Shown here: piece after piece, positions 13,376 through 27,350 of the stretch | Position numbering within the stretch: position 1 is the stretch's first letter | Layout: each line of letters starts with the position of its first letter | Assembly: GCA_016801885.1 (NCBI GenBank) | Contig: JAFBJY010000240.1 | Span: 1 to 64,000 of the forward strand | Length of the DNA stretch: 64,000 bases | Source: Toxotes chatareus | Lineage: Eukaryota; Chordata; Actinopteri; Toxotidae | Reading direction: 5' to 3' | Made by a program: the position numbers and the translations under genes | Notes under the pieces: generated by a model | Told to the model about the DNA's origin: nothing | Seen by the model: only the letters and a program-made list of their open reading frames with translations | Database searches by the model: none

Positions 13376-13640
13376 CAGCGAGATAAAAGTACAAAAAAAC
13401 AACAAACCTGACATGAGACTTGAAAAAAAAGGGGCGCGGGTTTTCCAAAAAAGGAAAAAATTTGCACAGAACAAGGGGGGCGAAATTTCCAACAGGGGGG
13501 AAACAGGGGGAAACAATTGGGGCAGGAAAACAATCACCGGGAAAACCCAGAAAAAGGCAGGAAGTAAATGAGAAAAAACACACGGGGAGGTTTTAAAAAT
13601 AAACAGGAAACCCAAGAAACATAGACAGAGCCCAAACATA
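13376..13640 (-). repeat. Damaged dispersed repeat, LTR-like, minus strand
   Basis: The order of blocks (ACCTGACATGAGACTTGAAA, GGGGCAGGAAAACAATCA, GGCAGGAAGTAAATGAG, AACACACGGGGAGG, AAACAGGAAACCC, ACAGAGCCCAAACATAAC) resembles a common teleost LTR-type repeat read in reverse. Runs of G and A are longer than expected for such a repeat. The identification is from memory of fish repeats, not a search; three overlapping antisense ORFs here are by-products. Confidence 0.5.
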
Positions 13641-15739
13641 ACAAGTCATTTTTTCGGACCAGACACAAGTTCCTAAAAAACTAAAAACCCCCGCCACCAC
13701 AATATCAGCGCTTGCTAAAATTAAGGGATATTAAAATTACATAAAGCAAAAAAAAATAACAAATCCCCCCTTTAATGTTGGAAAATGAATTTAGATAATG
13801 TTTGATGCGCATGGGTTTTATATAACCCGTCTATCTAAATCTAAAAACAAAAAAATTTTATTTTTATAGTTTTGTTCCAACTGGTAAATTGTAAATGAGT
13901 TTCCCTATTTTTCCTCAAAAGGCAGCACCCGAATGCCCCCAAATCAGATGTGGGGAACTGGTTTGGTTGTCGTTACAAAAGGCCTTGGATACCCATCCCC
14001 TGCAGATGTGGGTACTTTATCTCCTAAAATTTGCCCCCATCCCGTTCTCAACGGGTGTTGGACTGATTTTCATTTTTCCTCCCCCCAGATCGGGCTAATG
14101 CCCTGATCAGCCCTTTGATCAGAGCTATCTTCGGTGTCCATAAAAAAATTCCAGCATGTTTCCCGTTTACTGTGTACAAATTAAAATGGTTTTGTGTTAA
14201 ATGTTGTTTCCCTTGAAAATTAACTTTCGGGAAAAGCGTGTGGCGGGGGGAAAATTTTTTGTTCTATCCTATCTATCTACATGCATTGAACTGTTTTCTT
14301 GGTTTCCCCCCACTCACTTTAACCCTTTATAACCCAAAGAAATCTTCTGTCTCTTTATATTTTCTTGCTCTCTCTGTCCCCTTAGAAACATTTTTTTTTC
14401 AAAATGTGGTGTGGATTTTAAAGGCAGACCCAGCTGGGGGGTTAAAACGGTCAAGTCCAGTCCCCACCTTACTCTTTCTTTTAAATTCTTGGTCTTTTTT
14501 AAAAACCCAATTTCAACTCTTTTTTTAAAAAAAAACAAAAAGGGGCCATTTTAACTAGACCAGGGGTTAAATCCATAGAGTTTTATTTTCAAAAGAAGTA
14601 AAAAATTTTGACTGCCCCAAAAACGACTGATCTTTACCATCTGTGCATCATTTTTATTTTTAAATTTTAGGTGTGTTCAGCCCAAAGGGGCATGTCTGAC
14701 CACACCCCTTTTCCCTTTCATTGGTTATTTTGGATGATTCTACTCTACAAAAATTTTGCCCTTCTTAAAAAAAAGAAAGCATGGCCACATTGACCAGGGG
14801 CAGACTTTTCCCAGGTCTGGCCAACGGGGTTATCCTTTCAAATTTCCCCCTCCATTTGATTGGGGGGTGTCTTTTTTCCCGGGTTTTTGGGGCCTGATCT
14901 CTTGGGTTTTCTCCTCTGTCCCCAAACCCCTAACAACCACTTCAAACCACTTTGTTTTTAATGGAATCTGGGCGCTTTTTGGGTTTAAAAAAAAAAAAAA
15001 ACTTTCCAGTCCCTCTAAAGCCCCCAACACATCATAAAAGCATAGTGATTTTTTTAAATAGCAATAGCAGGCAGAGGCACAAAGGGGAAAAGTCTTCAGA
15101 GCAACCACCAATGGAATTTCCCATTAAAATACACACAGATGGGGGAAGCACAGAAGGGTGGGGGGGGGTGAAGCATAGATGGATTCTTTTTGCAAAACCT
15201 GACCCCCGTTTTACTCACAAAATTGTCTGAATCTTTTGGATCCCCTTTTTATCTGAACTTGTTCCCCCATTTTCTTTGGTGAATGTATTAATGTATTTTT
15301 TAAGTGTAAATCCATTTGTTTCTTATCCTCCCCGATCCTCTGTCTTCCCCCCTGTCTCCCACACACAACCTCTACTCTTTCCCCACACACCACAACCCTG
15401 GGCACCAATGGCACTTTTTGAGGAGATGTGGGAGAACGATTGTTATGAAATACTGTCAAAAATTAAAAAGAAAAGAAAATGATTAACATTAGAAAAGAAT
15501 AGCCCGGAAAGTTTTAATAAAATTATAACAACACAGATTCCAAAAACAGGGTGGGTAATAGGGGGAGGGGAAGACTAGTGGAGTCCCCCAGCTGGGAAGG
15601 GGGGGAGGGTTTGGGAACAAGTTTGGCAAACAAAAACACACCAACCAGAAAAGGGGGAGATGAAAGGGACATGCCATTTCCCCCAAAATTTTTTAAACCG
15701 GGCACAACCTACAATAAAAAAATGATGTACAGATATATT
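13641..15739. other. Damaged non-coding DNA, nothing recognised
   Basis: Mixed-quality sequence with inflated homopolymers. Many small ORFs occur on both strands, none with a domain, none with a neighbour in a consistent arrangement. I see no gene. Confidence 0.5.
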
Positions 15740-15985
15740 TTCTTTTTTTTCTGAAAAAAAGCTCGGGCTTTTAATTCTGTATTGAAAAAAGCTCTCGTCC
15801 TTCTGTTCAGCCTTGACTTTCCTCTGTTTTCCTTTTTGAAGAAAAAAAGCTGAACACTTGATAATTTTTGGAGAGGAACCCAAAAGGGTAAAAGGTAAGG
15901 TGAGGGATTCACCGGATTTTGCCCCTTCAACTGGCCCCAGGGGGGTCTCTAAAAACTCGAGGCAGGGAGGGCACCTGTAAACAGG
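15740..15985 (+). repeat. Dispersed repeat, copy A
   Basis: It shares an ordered series of blocks with 22,985-23,195: TTCTGAAAAA, TTTTAATT, TTGACTTT, TTTTCCTTT, TTGAACACTT-type, GGAT-ACCGGATTTT and AACTGGCCC. Both copies have the same orientation and differ by many small run-length changes. The family is not identified. The overlapping ORF at 15,575-16,027 (-) is an artefact of this repeat. Confidence 0.6.
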
Positions 15986-18449
15986 CCCGCCTGCCGGGGA
16001 CAGTCGGCATCTGCCATTCAGCCCCAAAAGCGCACCAAAAACTAGGTGGGCCTTTATCTCATGGGTTATGTGTGTCTGGTGATCCGGAATCCCCCCGGTT
16101 TGGGTGATCTTGACTCACCCCAAAGAACCTGGTCCCCCAAATCTAGGCACAAACTTGATTTTTGGGAACCTGGTAAACGCTTGGTTGAAAAAAATTTGAC
16201 ATAAAACATTAGCATTTTAGAAGATAACACCCAAAGGAGACCGGACAGGTTGAATTCAGTTGCATTTGTTTTTTTAATTGAATCTAGCATCTGATAAAGC
16301 CTCTGGGTGGGATAAGTGAATAGTAACTGCGGGAATGGAGGTTTTTGCAAATTTGCTGTTGATTTTGGGTTCCGGCTTGGGTTTGGGGGAAAATGTTTTT
16401 AACCCAACGGGGAAGTAAATTCAGAAATTTCTATGAAGTCGACATACAGAGCTGGGGTAAAGGGGGCTTGAGGTCTACGGGTGGGGGTTTTTTGAAGGAT
16501 CTCTGGATCCCCTTTTGGTGTTGAGGGGGTCTGAGGGGGTAAAATTTTTTTGAAAAACTCCCTTTTTTACAAATCCCCTAAAATATCCTAAGATACAGAG
16601 TAAAGAGGTATCCCCGGGTAAAAATTTTGTTTCGGCCCTGTTTTATGAAAAAAAAGGAAAGGGGGTCATTTTGGGATGGTGATCACTTCAAGAAACGCAA
16701 GGCTGAAATTTTGTGAGGGCAATACGGGCCGTTGTTTAAAATGTACATAGAGACTGCACAGATAATTGTTGTTTGTCCATTTTCCCGCAGTTGTATATAA
16801 AATATTTTGTTTTTGGTTTTATTATAATTGGAGTGTGTTTGGGGCTGCGGGGGAGATATTAAAAATATAAATTGTGTAAATAGCGTTGAAATCGATGAAC
16901 ATTTTCCCACTGGACTAAAATTTTTTGGGGAATAATAGCATTAGTAGTTTTTTATTGTTTTTTGTGGATTGAATGGAAGGATCAAAATACGCAAAATACA
17001 GTGATCAGCTGAAGTAAAAATAAAAAAAAGTAAGTTATGTGAATGGTTCAATAAAAAACATAACAAGAAGAATAATAAATATTTTAAAATAATATGAAAC
17101 AAATAAAAATATTGAATAAAACAGAAAATAAAAAGAAAAGTTTTAAAGTTTAAAAATTAATTAAAAGGGGCGGATGGAAGATGAAAGGGGGTGGGGGGCA
17201 AATGGTGTCTTTATACCATTCTGTACAGGAAAAATCCAGAGCAACAGTGGAAAGTGATTCTTAATCACCCTAAAATTGGGGAACATAAAGTTTGTTAATC
17301 TGTCCAAAAAAAGGGAAATTTTCCCAGCTGTGTGGACTTTTTTAAACCAGGCTTGGACCCCGCTTTTGCCCCTTTATTGTAACTCGGATGACCTAGTCCC
17401 AAAGTAACTGTCCCTTTTAAAAACCATCTGAAATTCCAAAACACATCCCTATGGGGGTTAAACAGGTCGAGAATCAAGACTTTCTGTTTCAGTGGTCCCC
17501 AGGAACTGCAGGGGGAACAAAAAAATTTTGGGCTGGCGGGTAAAGTGCCGGTGAAGTGGAGGGGAGGACCTGGGGTTTGATTACAAAAAACAGAAAATTA
17601 AAACCCTGCCTTCTGCAGATAAAATTTTGTATTAATAAAACAAAAGATCACAGGGAAGTTTCTAGCCCACCCCCATGAAGCCAGAAAAGCTTGGGAAAAA
17701 GGTGATGAAAGGTTTGCACGGGGGGTTTGGTGATAAAAGACCCAGACCATGAAAAGCAGATTAGACTCTGCATGAAAAGTGGCACAAAAAACCCCTGAAT
17801 GCTAAAATTTTTCCAAGGGGGAATCTTCATCAGGCCTGTTGTATGGGTGGAATAATCAACTCATAAAAGCTAGAGAGACTATACACAGATTACAAAACAA
17901 GGGAGATATTCAGAGGGTTTTGGCAGAAAAACGAAAAAAGAAATGTAACACAACCCAATATGGAGGAGAAGCAGGCAAATTAAGTAAAACACGAAGACAC
18001 ACACAGGCAAAAAAGAAAAAAACAACAAACGGCCTTCAGCCCACGTGGATGTAAAGCCCCCCATATGCACCCCTAATACAAACCCCACTGTCGGGGGCTA
18101 TATCCTCTAGTCAGGAAAAAGATCAGTTTGGGGAGAGATTAAAGGGGTTACGGAAAATTTCGGAAAAAGGGGAAATTTGTGTCCCCGTGTGTGAAAAAAA
18201 ATGAAAAAAAGAAAGAAATAAATCTGTTCGATTCTAAAGGGCAGTGTAGGCTAAATAGGAAGGGGGGAAAATTCCTTAAAAAGGGGGCAATGGGGGGAGG
18301 ACCCCTGAAAAAGCTGATGAAAAAAACACAAGTTGGGGAAAAAAAGTCAAAGAGGAAGAGAAAAGGCTTGGTACTGTCAAACGCCCCTGACTTCTTTTTT
18401 CGTTGAAAATGCAAACCCCCTGTTTTTTTTTTGTGATTCCCTTTCCCTG
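15986..18449. other. Damaged non-coding DNA, no gene seen
   Basis: Alternating readable and run-rich sequence with an AT-rich tract at about 17,020-17,170. No conserved protein motif is visible on either strand. Confidence 0.5.
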
Positions 18450-18770
18450 TCCTCCTCCCCTCAGGATTACCTGCCCTCCCCTAATGTTACCCCGGCCTCA
18501 TTTGTGTTCCCCCCCAGTGTATTTAAGCCCTGCCATCCTTTGTTCTCCAGATCGTTTTTTGTTCAGTCAAGCTACCACATTCATTCCTGGTTTTTCCCTT
18601 TTTTACCTGGATTCACGGTTTTTTTTTTCCCTTTAGATTTTCCCTCTGCCTGTTTTTGGGACCCCTCTCTGTGTACCACCTGTTTGGTTTAAAAGACCTG
18701 TTTTTTCCCCCATCCCGGGTTTCATTTGGGCATTTAGTCCTCATCAGAGCCCTCACCATTGTTAAATTTG
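18450..18770 (+). repeat. LTR-like dispersed repeat, damaged
   Basis: Contains GTGTATTTAAGCCCTGCC (promoter-like TATTTAA), then a pyrimidine-rich leader with TTTCCCTCTGCCTGTTTTTGGG and GTGTACCACCTGTTTGG followed by AAAGACCTG. This order resembles the R-U5 part of common fish LTR retrotransposons. Ends and target duplication could not be defined because of run-length errors. ORFs at 18,333-18,692 are shadows. Confidence 0.45.
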
Positions 18771-21700
18771 CTGGAATGAATTGAGCTTAAAAAAACAAAA
18801 ATTAAAAATGTGAGCTGAAAAAAAGGGGGCAGCTCAACAAAAAAAATGTGGAAACCCCTACATCACAAAGTACTCCACCATTTCTTTTTTGATAAAACGC
18901 CAATCGGGTTTTGGTTGGGGTCTTATGACTCCTCAACCCCCCCAGCCTCTATCCCCAATCCCTGTTAAATTCCCCGACGAAAAAAGCTGTATTTGGATAC
19001 AATTAATGAAAAAGTCAAATTTGGGGGTAATTATGGAAAATATGGGCAAACCAATTCAAAAAAACAAAAAACCCCGACTTCCATTTTTTTCAATGATACA
19101 ACAGAAAATTGCCTTAAAAAAACCTATGAATCTCGATTTAGGATTGGTGAAATCTGGTTAAATTTCCCCAAGGGGCGATTTTAAAAAAAACCTGCATTAC
19201 CCAAATAAAAACTTGAATATCTTTTTGTGAAAAAACAGGCAGAAAAAGTTTTAACTTTAGAAATCAAACAATTCCCACCCAAAAAAACATAACATTAAAA
19301 CAGATACCTACAAAATTTTCCCACAAGACATATTAGGGTTGTAAAATCTGCACACCCTCCGAATTAAACCAAACTAACGTTACATTCCCCAAAAAAAGCA
19401 ATACCCACTAAAAACACTTAGAGGAAAAATCAAACCCACAACTGAGGTTTTTTAAGTTTCAGGGGAACCCAAAAGCCCCCCACCCCAAATTTACCCAATC
19501 GAAACCATTCTACTGATTATCGTTTAGGCAACCTGCATTTCAACTCCATGTCGATGCAGAAACCCCAGAGATTCCCCCTTCTATCAAATACCCCACAAAC
19601 CCGTGGTATGCTTTTATATATCTATGTCAGCTTTTTCAGTGTACCACACCCCTGATTCACCACTTATTTGCTTTCATTTAAACAACAGTATACCCCTTTT
19701 CGTTTGCCAAAAGGATGTGAAAAACAATTTTTAAAAAGGGTTCTTTAAAAATTTATCATCTCAATGTCGAGCACTATAACCCAATAAGGATGACATTTTG
19801 CTTTCCCCTACTAAAGCTCGTGGGGAAAAAGATTCTATCACTGTGCTAACAGCATTGGCTAAGGGGGCCCAAAAGTTGCTGAACATGAGTTTAAAAAAAA
19901 AGAAAAATGAATAAACCCCCAATTCTGAAAAAGGGTAGAATTTTTAGGAAGAAACAGTGGAAATCACAGAAAAATTCCTCTAGCATGGAAGCAATCCCCG
20001 AAAAACCACAAACGTCGACAAATGCATTTTCGGGGATAAGTGATTGGATTTGGGGGTTTGCTATCAAGCTGCACCTCGAATCTGATTTATATAGGACAAA
20101 ACTCAGCCACACTGCAGTGGACTGATGTTGCTGAAAAAATTTTTTCAAGCACTAAACATGATCTGCAGACTGCTTCTCCCTAAAACCCTGATTTAAAACC
20201 ATTTTATCTGTTGTTGCAGAAAGATCACTCCCAATTGATGAAATTTCCCCATTGGTAACAAGCTTGATATTATAGCCCAAATTGGACAATACTGAAGAGA
20301 CCCCCGCCCCAAGGACGGGGTGCTGCTGCAATCTTTCTTTAAAAAGCATCTTCTATTCCCATTCATTAAATTCCCAACATCAGAAAATAGCCCTTCATGC
20401 TAAGGGGGAAAAACATGAAGCCAAGGGTGGCTAAGCGGGCTCTAACGAAAGGGTCCCTACTGGTAGCAGGGATGGAACCTCTCACACTTGCTTCATTGAG
20501 GAAAGCACACATAAATGGCGTCGTATTGTTTGGCAAACAAGGGACTAATTTATGGAAGATGGACCAAAAAAAGATTTGTGGGGTCCCCATCTTTTTATTA
20601 CCCACATCACTGCTAAAAACAGCTTTTCAATGTGCATGGTCAAAACCTTTTTGGGGGGGCAGATCTTAAACTTTGACGTTTTGGTCACCTTTTTTTAGCC
20701 ACAGTAGATAAATTTTGAATGACTGACTTAGTACAACATAATTAAAAAAATTTTGCACCATCCCCATATTCCCACCAAATGGCCCTTTTTAGAAAAATTT
20801 GATGGACCACATGAAGGAAAGACATATAAGGGCCGATATGCTTGTGGAAATTGAGTTTTAAAGGGGTGGATGAAGCTGTTTACAAAAGGTAATCTAATTC
20901 AGCAGCAAAGTTTTTTTTTAAAAGGGTTTTAAAGGTTTTCCCAGACACCATCAGTTCAAATAAGGGTTGCTTTTGAAACAAATGAGGATAGCATTAACAA
21001 TGTAGGGATGCAAAAGTTTGGGATGCTATCACCCCAGTCACAGGGTGTGGGAGAAGGCTAATGGAACTGAAAGCCAAGTTCCAAAAATAAACAGATAGTG
21101 ATTATGAATTGGATGGTGTTTTCCCCCACTTGCAAGGGCCGGTAAAAACTAACCAACTAACCCCCTAACCCCATGAAATGATGACGGAAGACCTATCCCC
21201 ATATCTTGGGACCATCATGGGGCCACCCTTTTGTGAAAGAAATTGGTGGCTATTTTTTAACCTGAAACATAAATTTTTTTTTCAACAGAAAAAAAGCAGT
21301 AACATGGTAGAAAAGCCCAAAAGAAAAAGGGGCCCCCGGGACTGGGTATTCAAGGTGTTCAAGAAATGGAAACCCCGGCGGGGCCCTTTTTAAGGTTACT
21401 CTAGCCCCCCAACCGCCCTTCAAGTGCAAGTGGCAAACATGGCTGATTGGTGGCTCACTCTCAATATATGCCCCCATAAAGTGGGAAAAACCGGTCCCGT
21501 CACGGCCCAAAACATCAGCTGAACCCCATCATGGAAAACCCCCACAGCCATCTCCCCCACTGCCAACCACAATGGGACCATTTCCCGGGCCTTGGCAGCC
21601 CCCTAGTCAGGCCCCCCCGGCAGGAGCATAAAAGGGGACCCTACCCCCCCTCACAGGGCCCCACCCGACCTGGGTCCCCAGCCCTCAGCTCCATTCCCAG

Positions 21701-22984
21701 CGCTTCAGAGGGTCATCAATGCCCCCCCCTTTGGGAGGGGGGAGCCCCCACAGCAAATATATCAATTGTGAAGCCTCTCACCTGAGAAAAAACTCTTCAG
21801 GTGTTTCCCCAAGGAAAGGCACCTCCAGAGCTGCAGAAGATGAAGATTTCCAACAGCCGTGCCCGCTATTTTTGGTGGGGTAAAACCCCGCGCCTTTTGG
21901 GGGAAATCCTCAACCCCCCAAAAAGAGGGGCAAAATGTAGATTTTTTTTTGCCCATCCCATGATCTCGGCTGGAACCTAGCATTAATATATATAACCCTT
22001 TTCCCCAGGATTGGACAGTTTCTTCTCTTGAATGTTTTTTTCACCTGGACTCCAACAACATATACTCACACCATATCTTATCTGGGGCACAACTCATTTC
22101 TGCAATATGATTATTTTTATTTTTATTTGTGTTAAATTTCCCTAAATTGTGACTCTCCAAGTTTCCCATATTTTGACAAGTTTAATTTTATTTGGGAAAT
22201 TACTATTACATTTTTTTTCTTATTGTTCAGTCAAGTAACAATGGCTTTCCCCTTTATTTTTTTTAAAGTCCTTTTTTCCGCCCTATTTTTTTATCCTGTT
22301 CAATTTTCCCCTAGTTTTTTTCAACTGCTCTCAAATTTCTCTTTGGACCCTTTTTATTATAAACCCGTTTTTTGACTTTGGGCCAGTTTTGTGATTAGCC
22401 ACCCGGCGGAAATGTGTTCAAATTTTGTGTGTGTCCTAAATCTTTATTCCCCCTGTTTTTCGGATTCCCCCTGTATTCTTCCGGGAAAAAAGGCCATTTG
22501 TTCTCTTTCTTATTTTTTCCCCTGTGGCTGCCTTGGGCCCCCATTTTTGTTATTTGTATAACAAATGAGTTATCTCTCTCTCTTTTAAATCATTAATGAT
22601 GAGATATAAGGGATGGTGTCGTTTAGCATTTAAAAAAAAGATTAAAAAGAAAAAAAAAAAAAAAAATAGTCCAAGACACCTAGATACTTTTAAAAAACCA
22701 ATTCCCTGATTAGTAAAAGAAACCTGTAGGCCAGGCCTCAAAACAAGGGAAAAAAGAAAATTTTGACTTTACAAATCAAATAGGGGGGAATGCAGAGAGA
22801 ACCCCAGTTAAAAGCCCTGTCCTTAAACCGGTCAACAGTCCCATGGTCGTGTGTAAGGTGGGAAGGGCCCAAATTTTTTTAAAAATTTGGGATTTTCCCC
22901 AAAAAAAACAAAAAAGGGAAAAAAAGACACCCCTTGGTCTGTAACACCCCAATATTTAAAATATAAAAATGAACAGAGGGGAAA
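18771..22984. other. Damaged non-coding DNA, no gene supported
   Basis: Small ORFs on both strands (for example 20,152-20,349 on minus and 20,397-20,669 on plus) have fairly natural residue composition but no family I recognise, and they are not arranged as exons. A promoter-like GCATAAAAGGGGAC at 21,626-21,639 lies in a C-rich stretch that could be part of an LTR. I make no gene call. Confidence 0.4.
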
Positions 22985-23195
22985 TTTTTTTCTGAAAAAT
23001 CTAGGGTTTTTAATTTTATTAAGAAAAAATTTATGGACTTTTGGCCTTTTCCCCACTTTTGACTTTGACTCTTTGTTTTTCCTTTAAGGAAAAATTGAAC
23101 ACTTAAGTTTTGGACAAGAAAAAGATGGGATCCCCGGATTTTGACTCGCTTAAACTGGCCCTTTGCTGGGTCAAAGCCGGGCCCTGAAAACCCCA
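22985..23195 (+). repeat. Dispersed repeat, copy B
   Basis: Direct counterpart of 15,740-15,985, with the same ordered blocks including TTGAACACTT, CCGGATTTTGAC and AAACTGGCCC. Copy B extends into GGGTCAAAGCCGGGCCCTGAAAA. The copies are too far apart (about 7 kb) and too unlike to be recent LTR partners on this evidence. Confidence 0.6.
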
Positions 23196-24500
23196 CATCA
23201 AGCAAATCCTTTTTCTGATTTGAACTTTAAGTTTCATACCATGTTTGGCTGGTCCATTCAGCTCCATCGTTTGAAAAACAAATGTTAAAATTGTGACTCA
23301 AACACATCTTTTCCAGAAACAATGAGTTGGTTTATCCCCCCCAAACCCTTTTTTTGGATAAAATCCCCCTCGATAGGGGGCCCAATTCAAAACGGGCCCT
23401 ACAGCATCCCCAGTACAGGGCGGAAGAAGCGGCATTGTTCTTCTTTTCATCTCTCTAATGTTGGATTCAAACCTTTTCTTGTCTATGTTCATCTTTTGGG
23501 ACAAAACCAGCCTGTTTTGAAAGCTTTTGTTTTTCGAAAAACTCATAAATTGAGGCAAAGTGTGTTTCTCCCCTTTTTTTTTTACAGTGCAGAGAGCAAT
23601 CTTTAAAACACAGACAGTGTCATGAAGTGTAATGACTTAATGAAATTACATTTTTTTTATGGTAAAGGGCCCTTCATATAGATATGTCTGTGTTCCCTGG
23701 AAATAATGAAACGGGTTAAGGGGACATCGTCTTTACTTTTTATACCTTTCTATTGAAGGCCTCTTAAAAGGCCCTTTCCCCTTAGAAAATGAGGGAAAAC
23801 GTGTCCCAGAATTGGACATTTTTTGTTTTTGGTTCAGTCTGGTCTAATATTTTGATGCCCTTTCAATCAAATCACCAGCAAATCCATCTGAATTCTCTCA
23901 TAGTTAACCCCTCACTAAAAGAAGACGACTTGATTCTTGGGCGATTCCCATGCACACTGTGTTCCCTGGAGGATCCTGGTCCCCCTCCACATGTAGGGAA
24001 TCCCCAAGGGGATTTTATCTTGTGTTTTTTTTTTTTTCTTTTTTCCCATTCTTTGTCCTGGTTTTTTTCTTTATTTTTTCTTTTCCATCTTTATCTGTTG
24101 CTTGTTATACTGGTTATTATTTATTTTTTTTCCCCAAATGTGAATAAAAAAATTTGATCAAAAAAAAAAGGTTAGAAAAGGGTTTTTCCATAAACAATTT
24201 TGCCCATCATAGGCTTCATGACAAAAAAACTTTGCGTTTTGTTCAGAAGAAAAAAGCAGATTAACCCCAAAAGGTATTTTTTTTTTATTTATGAATAAAA
24301 CTCATGTATTTTTCCTCCACAGTACAGTTTCATTTTTGTACAAGGACAGTGGGATTGTGTTTATTGACACATTATCTTTTAATTAATCTCACACAGTTCA
24401 AAATATGACCTCCTTTCCCCAGGACACACATCAGAGTGCAGACATTGAAAAAAAAAGCCCCAGTTGGATGAAAAAAACACATTCATACTGGACAGGGACC
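23196..24500. other. Damaged non-coding DNA, nothing recognised
   Basis: Run-rich sequence with T-rich stretches around 24,027-24,090. No credible coding region. Confidence 0.5.
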
Positions 24501-27350
24501 TTCAATTCAATTCAATTCAATTCAATTTTATTTATATAGCGCCTTCCACAATCAAAATTGTCTCAAAGCGCTTTACAGAGACCAGAGCCTGACCCCAGAG
24601 CAAGCACTTAAAGGCGACAGTGGCAAGGAAAACTCCTTTTAACAGGAAGAAACCTTGAGCAGAACCTGGCTCAGATGGGGACCCTCCTGCCGATGGCGGG
24701 CTGGGTGAAAGGAGGAAAAGGAGGAAGATAGGACAGCTAGGAATGGAGGAGAGGGGAGAAAGACATGCAGCATAATACAGACAATGTGGGTCAGTATTTA
24801 CATTACAGTTAGTGAACAGTTATTGGATAATGTGTGCTCAGCAGATTAGAATTATGAAACAGAACACGGAGGCAAAAAGCTGTCATGACTGGTAATTATT
24901 TACATTACAGTTTGCAAAGAATATTAATCAAATATTTATCTGTAGCAGAGCGGAACATTAAACATGTTAGAAATAGATCATTGTAAACAATAAACAGCAG
25001 CAGGTGGGTGGAGCCAGGACCATAGGACATGCAGCTCCGAGCCAGAGGTACCTGCAGAAAGGTACAGAGAAAGAGAGACCAGAGAGAAACAAACACAGGA
25101 CTACGGGACAGAGAGGACACAGAGTTAATGACATGTAATAAAGGCTAATAGATTTGAGAGTGGGTCTGAGGAGAGAAAGAGAAAGAAGAAGAAGTCTTGA
25201 TAAATCATGGGATGTCCCCAGCAGCCTAGGCCTATAGCAGCATAACTAGGGGATGATTCAGTTGCCTGAGCCAGCCCTACTAAGGGCTATATCCTTAACT
25301 GTAACAGTGTCTATAGAGATAATTGTGACTAACTATAAGTTTAATAAATAACTAGGACTGTAACTACAACTAATTATAAGCTTTATCAAACAAGAAGGTT
25401 TTTAAGCTTCGTTTTAAAATTAGAGAGGGTGTCTGCTTCCCGAACCCAAACTGTGATTGGTTCCATAGGAGAGGGGCCTGATAGCTAAAGGCTCGGCCTC
25501 CCATTCTACTTTTAGAGATTTTGGGAACCATAAGCAAACCTGCATTCTGGGAGCAGAAGCAATCTGTTAGGATGATATGGTACTATCAGCTCTTTGAGAT
25601 ATGAAGGTTTTATAACTGCAACCTTAAAGCCTTGGGGCTATCCCTTAAAACAAGAATTTTTCATCTAATATGTGAGTGCCAATCAAAGGCCACATCTTTA
25701 AGTCTTGGATAGGGTCCAAAGACATGTTGATGATTTAATTTAAAACCATTGAAGTCAATTTGTAGATCTTGGGGGGAAAAAGTCAAGACAAATCGGACGA
25801 GACATTTAAAGATGTGTTTAACAAACCCACATCTTTCATTGTAGCGGATGAGATGGATTTTGTCTCAATGTCACTATTTTTTTGCAAAAAACTCTTTAAA
25901 ATCATTACTAGTGGGAAACTAGAGGATGATTAAAAAACTATGGCTCTTTTTCATGCTACAGTGCTGAAAAGAAACCAGGGTTTTCTTGTTTTCCCCCTAT
26001 TAATGATGGAAAAAGGGGTTCTTCCTTAAGGGGTTTTTTAGTTTTGATGCTGTCTTTCCAAGAAACGGAAATTTCCCCTAAAATTAGTGGATAACCATTT
26101 CCCCCAGCTTTTTGAATCTGCTTTAAAAACGATTTTTGATTGTACCAGGATACCCTCGATTACTGACCTTCTTTTCAAAGGCCCAAATCAAGGGTTGAGC
26201 AATGAAGCTGCAATTTTCAACTAATATCTATATCTGCTGGAGTAACGTTTTTTAAAATTTCCCTGTAAAACGGCACATGGCAGCGGAGATAATAAAAAAT
26301 GGAATACTTCTTATATTTGATAACGCATTATCAGACAAAAACTCGTGAAATTTTTTTTAGATCTGGTTTATTATTTAAATTCAAATGTTACTAAAAAATG
26401 ATCAGATAAAACAGGGTTCTGAGGGGTACTATCAAATATTCAGCTTTTTAGGTTGTACAAGATCAAGGGGGTAAATTAAAAAAAGTGAGTTGGTTTGTTA
26501 ACATTTTGTAAAAGCCAATTGGCTAATATGAATAAAAACATCTTGGCTGTCAGGGTTCGACATGAATAAAAATGCCCACTAAATTACTTATCCTTAAGCA
26601 CTAAATCAGATAAAAATTCATGAATTCAAAAAAACTCTGGGAAAAAAGCAGGTGGGTACACCACAAAAAATATACTGGTTTTCTGTCTTAATTTGGATTG
26701 AAGGCTGAGGATGGGTTTTAAAATTTATTTTGGGTTGGGCAGTTAATTTAAACTTGAGTGGTAATTTGCCCTCCCCTCGCCTTGCCTCGAGGGAAGTAAA
26801 TTAATTTGGGGGTTGACTCATTTAGACTGACATACTCTTTCCTTAAGGTCTCAGTCAAAGAATAAAAAAATTTTGACTAAAACATTCCCCAACAAATTTA
26901 GACAAGAGATCTAATGTTTAATACCCACATCTGATTGTGGGGTTTTGGGGTTCAGATGCTTTGTAGTATAAATTTTTTTTAGGTTTTATGGTAACACCTC
27001 TTGCATTTTTAATTTTTGCATTTTTTTTGCGGGGAGCAGACCCAAAATCTCTATAGGGGAAAAGGGAAACATTAGAATGGTAGGGAAAAATAAAATCATG
27101 AAAATCATGGGGGGGTGAAATAAGAAACTGCAGAGGCTTGGGGCGCAACCCCATCCTGGTTCAACTTTTTGGTTTTTGACTTTGGTTTTCTAATGAAATC
27201 TTCATATTTCTGAATGAGGCTGCACCTAAAGTTGGATGGATGCCGTTTTCCTAATCAGACCAGGTTTTTCCCAAAGTTTTTAGTTATCAATGAAGGCCCG
27301 TGTTTGCTGGACACCACCTGCAACCCCCGGAATGAAAATTTGGCTAAACA
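24501..27350 (-). repeat. Teleost dispersed repeat with (TTGAA)n tail and TATATAG start
   Basis: Begins with five AATTC-type units (24,501-24,526), then TTTTATTTATATAGCGCCTTC and CAAAGCGCTTTACAGAG. It continues through AGGAAGAAACCTTGAGCAGAACC, GGGTGGAGCCAGGACC and CCCCAGCAGCCTAGGCC to AGAGAGGGTGTCTGC and CTCGGCCTCCCATTCTACTTTTAG. This succession is widespread in fish genomes (established knowledge, family name not certain). The first 1.1 kb is good-quality sequence; from about 25.6 kb inflated runs reappear and the right edge is approximate. Strand is assigned from the tail-like simple repeat at the left. No ORF in it is credible as a host gene. Confidence 0.7.

Noticed and set aside
15575..16027. 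150-codon minus-strand ORF
   Set aside because: Overlaps a dispersed repeat with copies elsewhere in the window and shows no domain.
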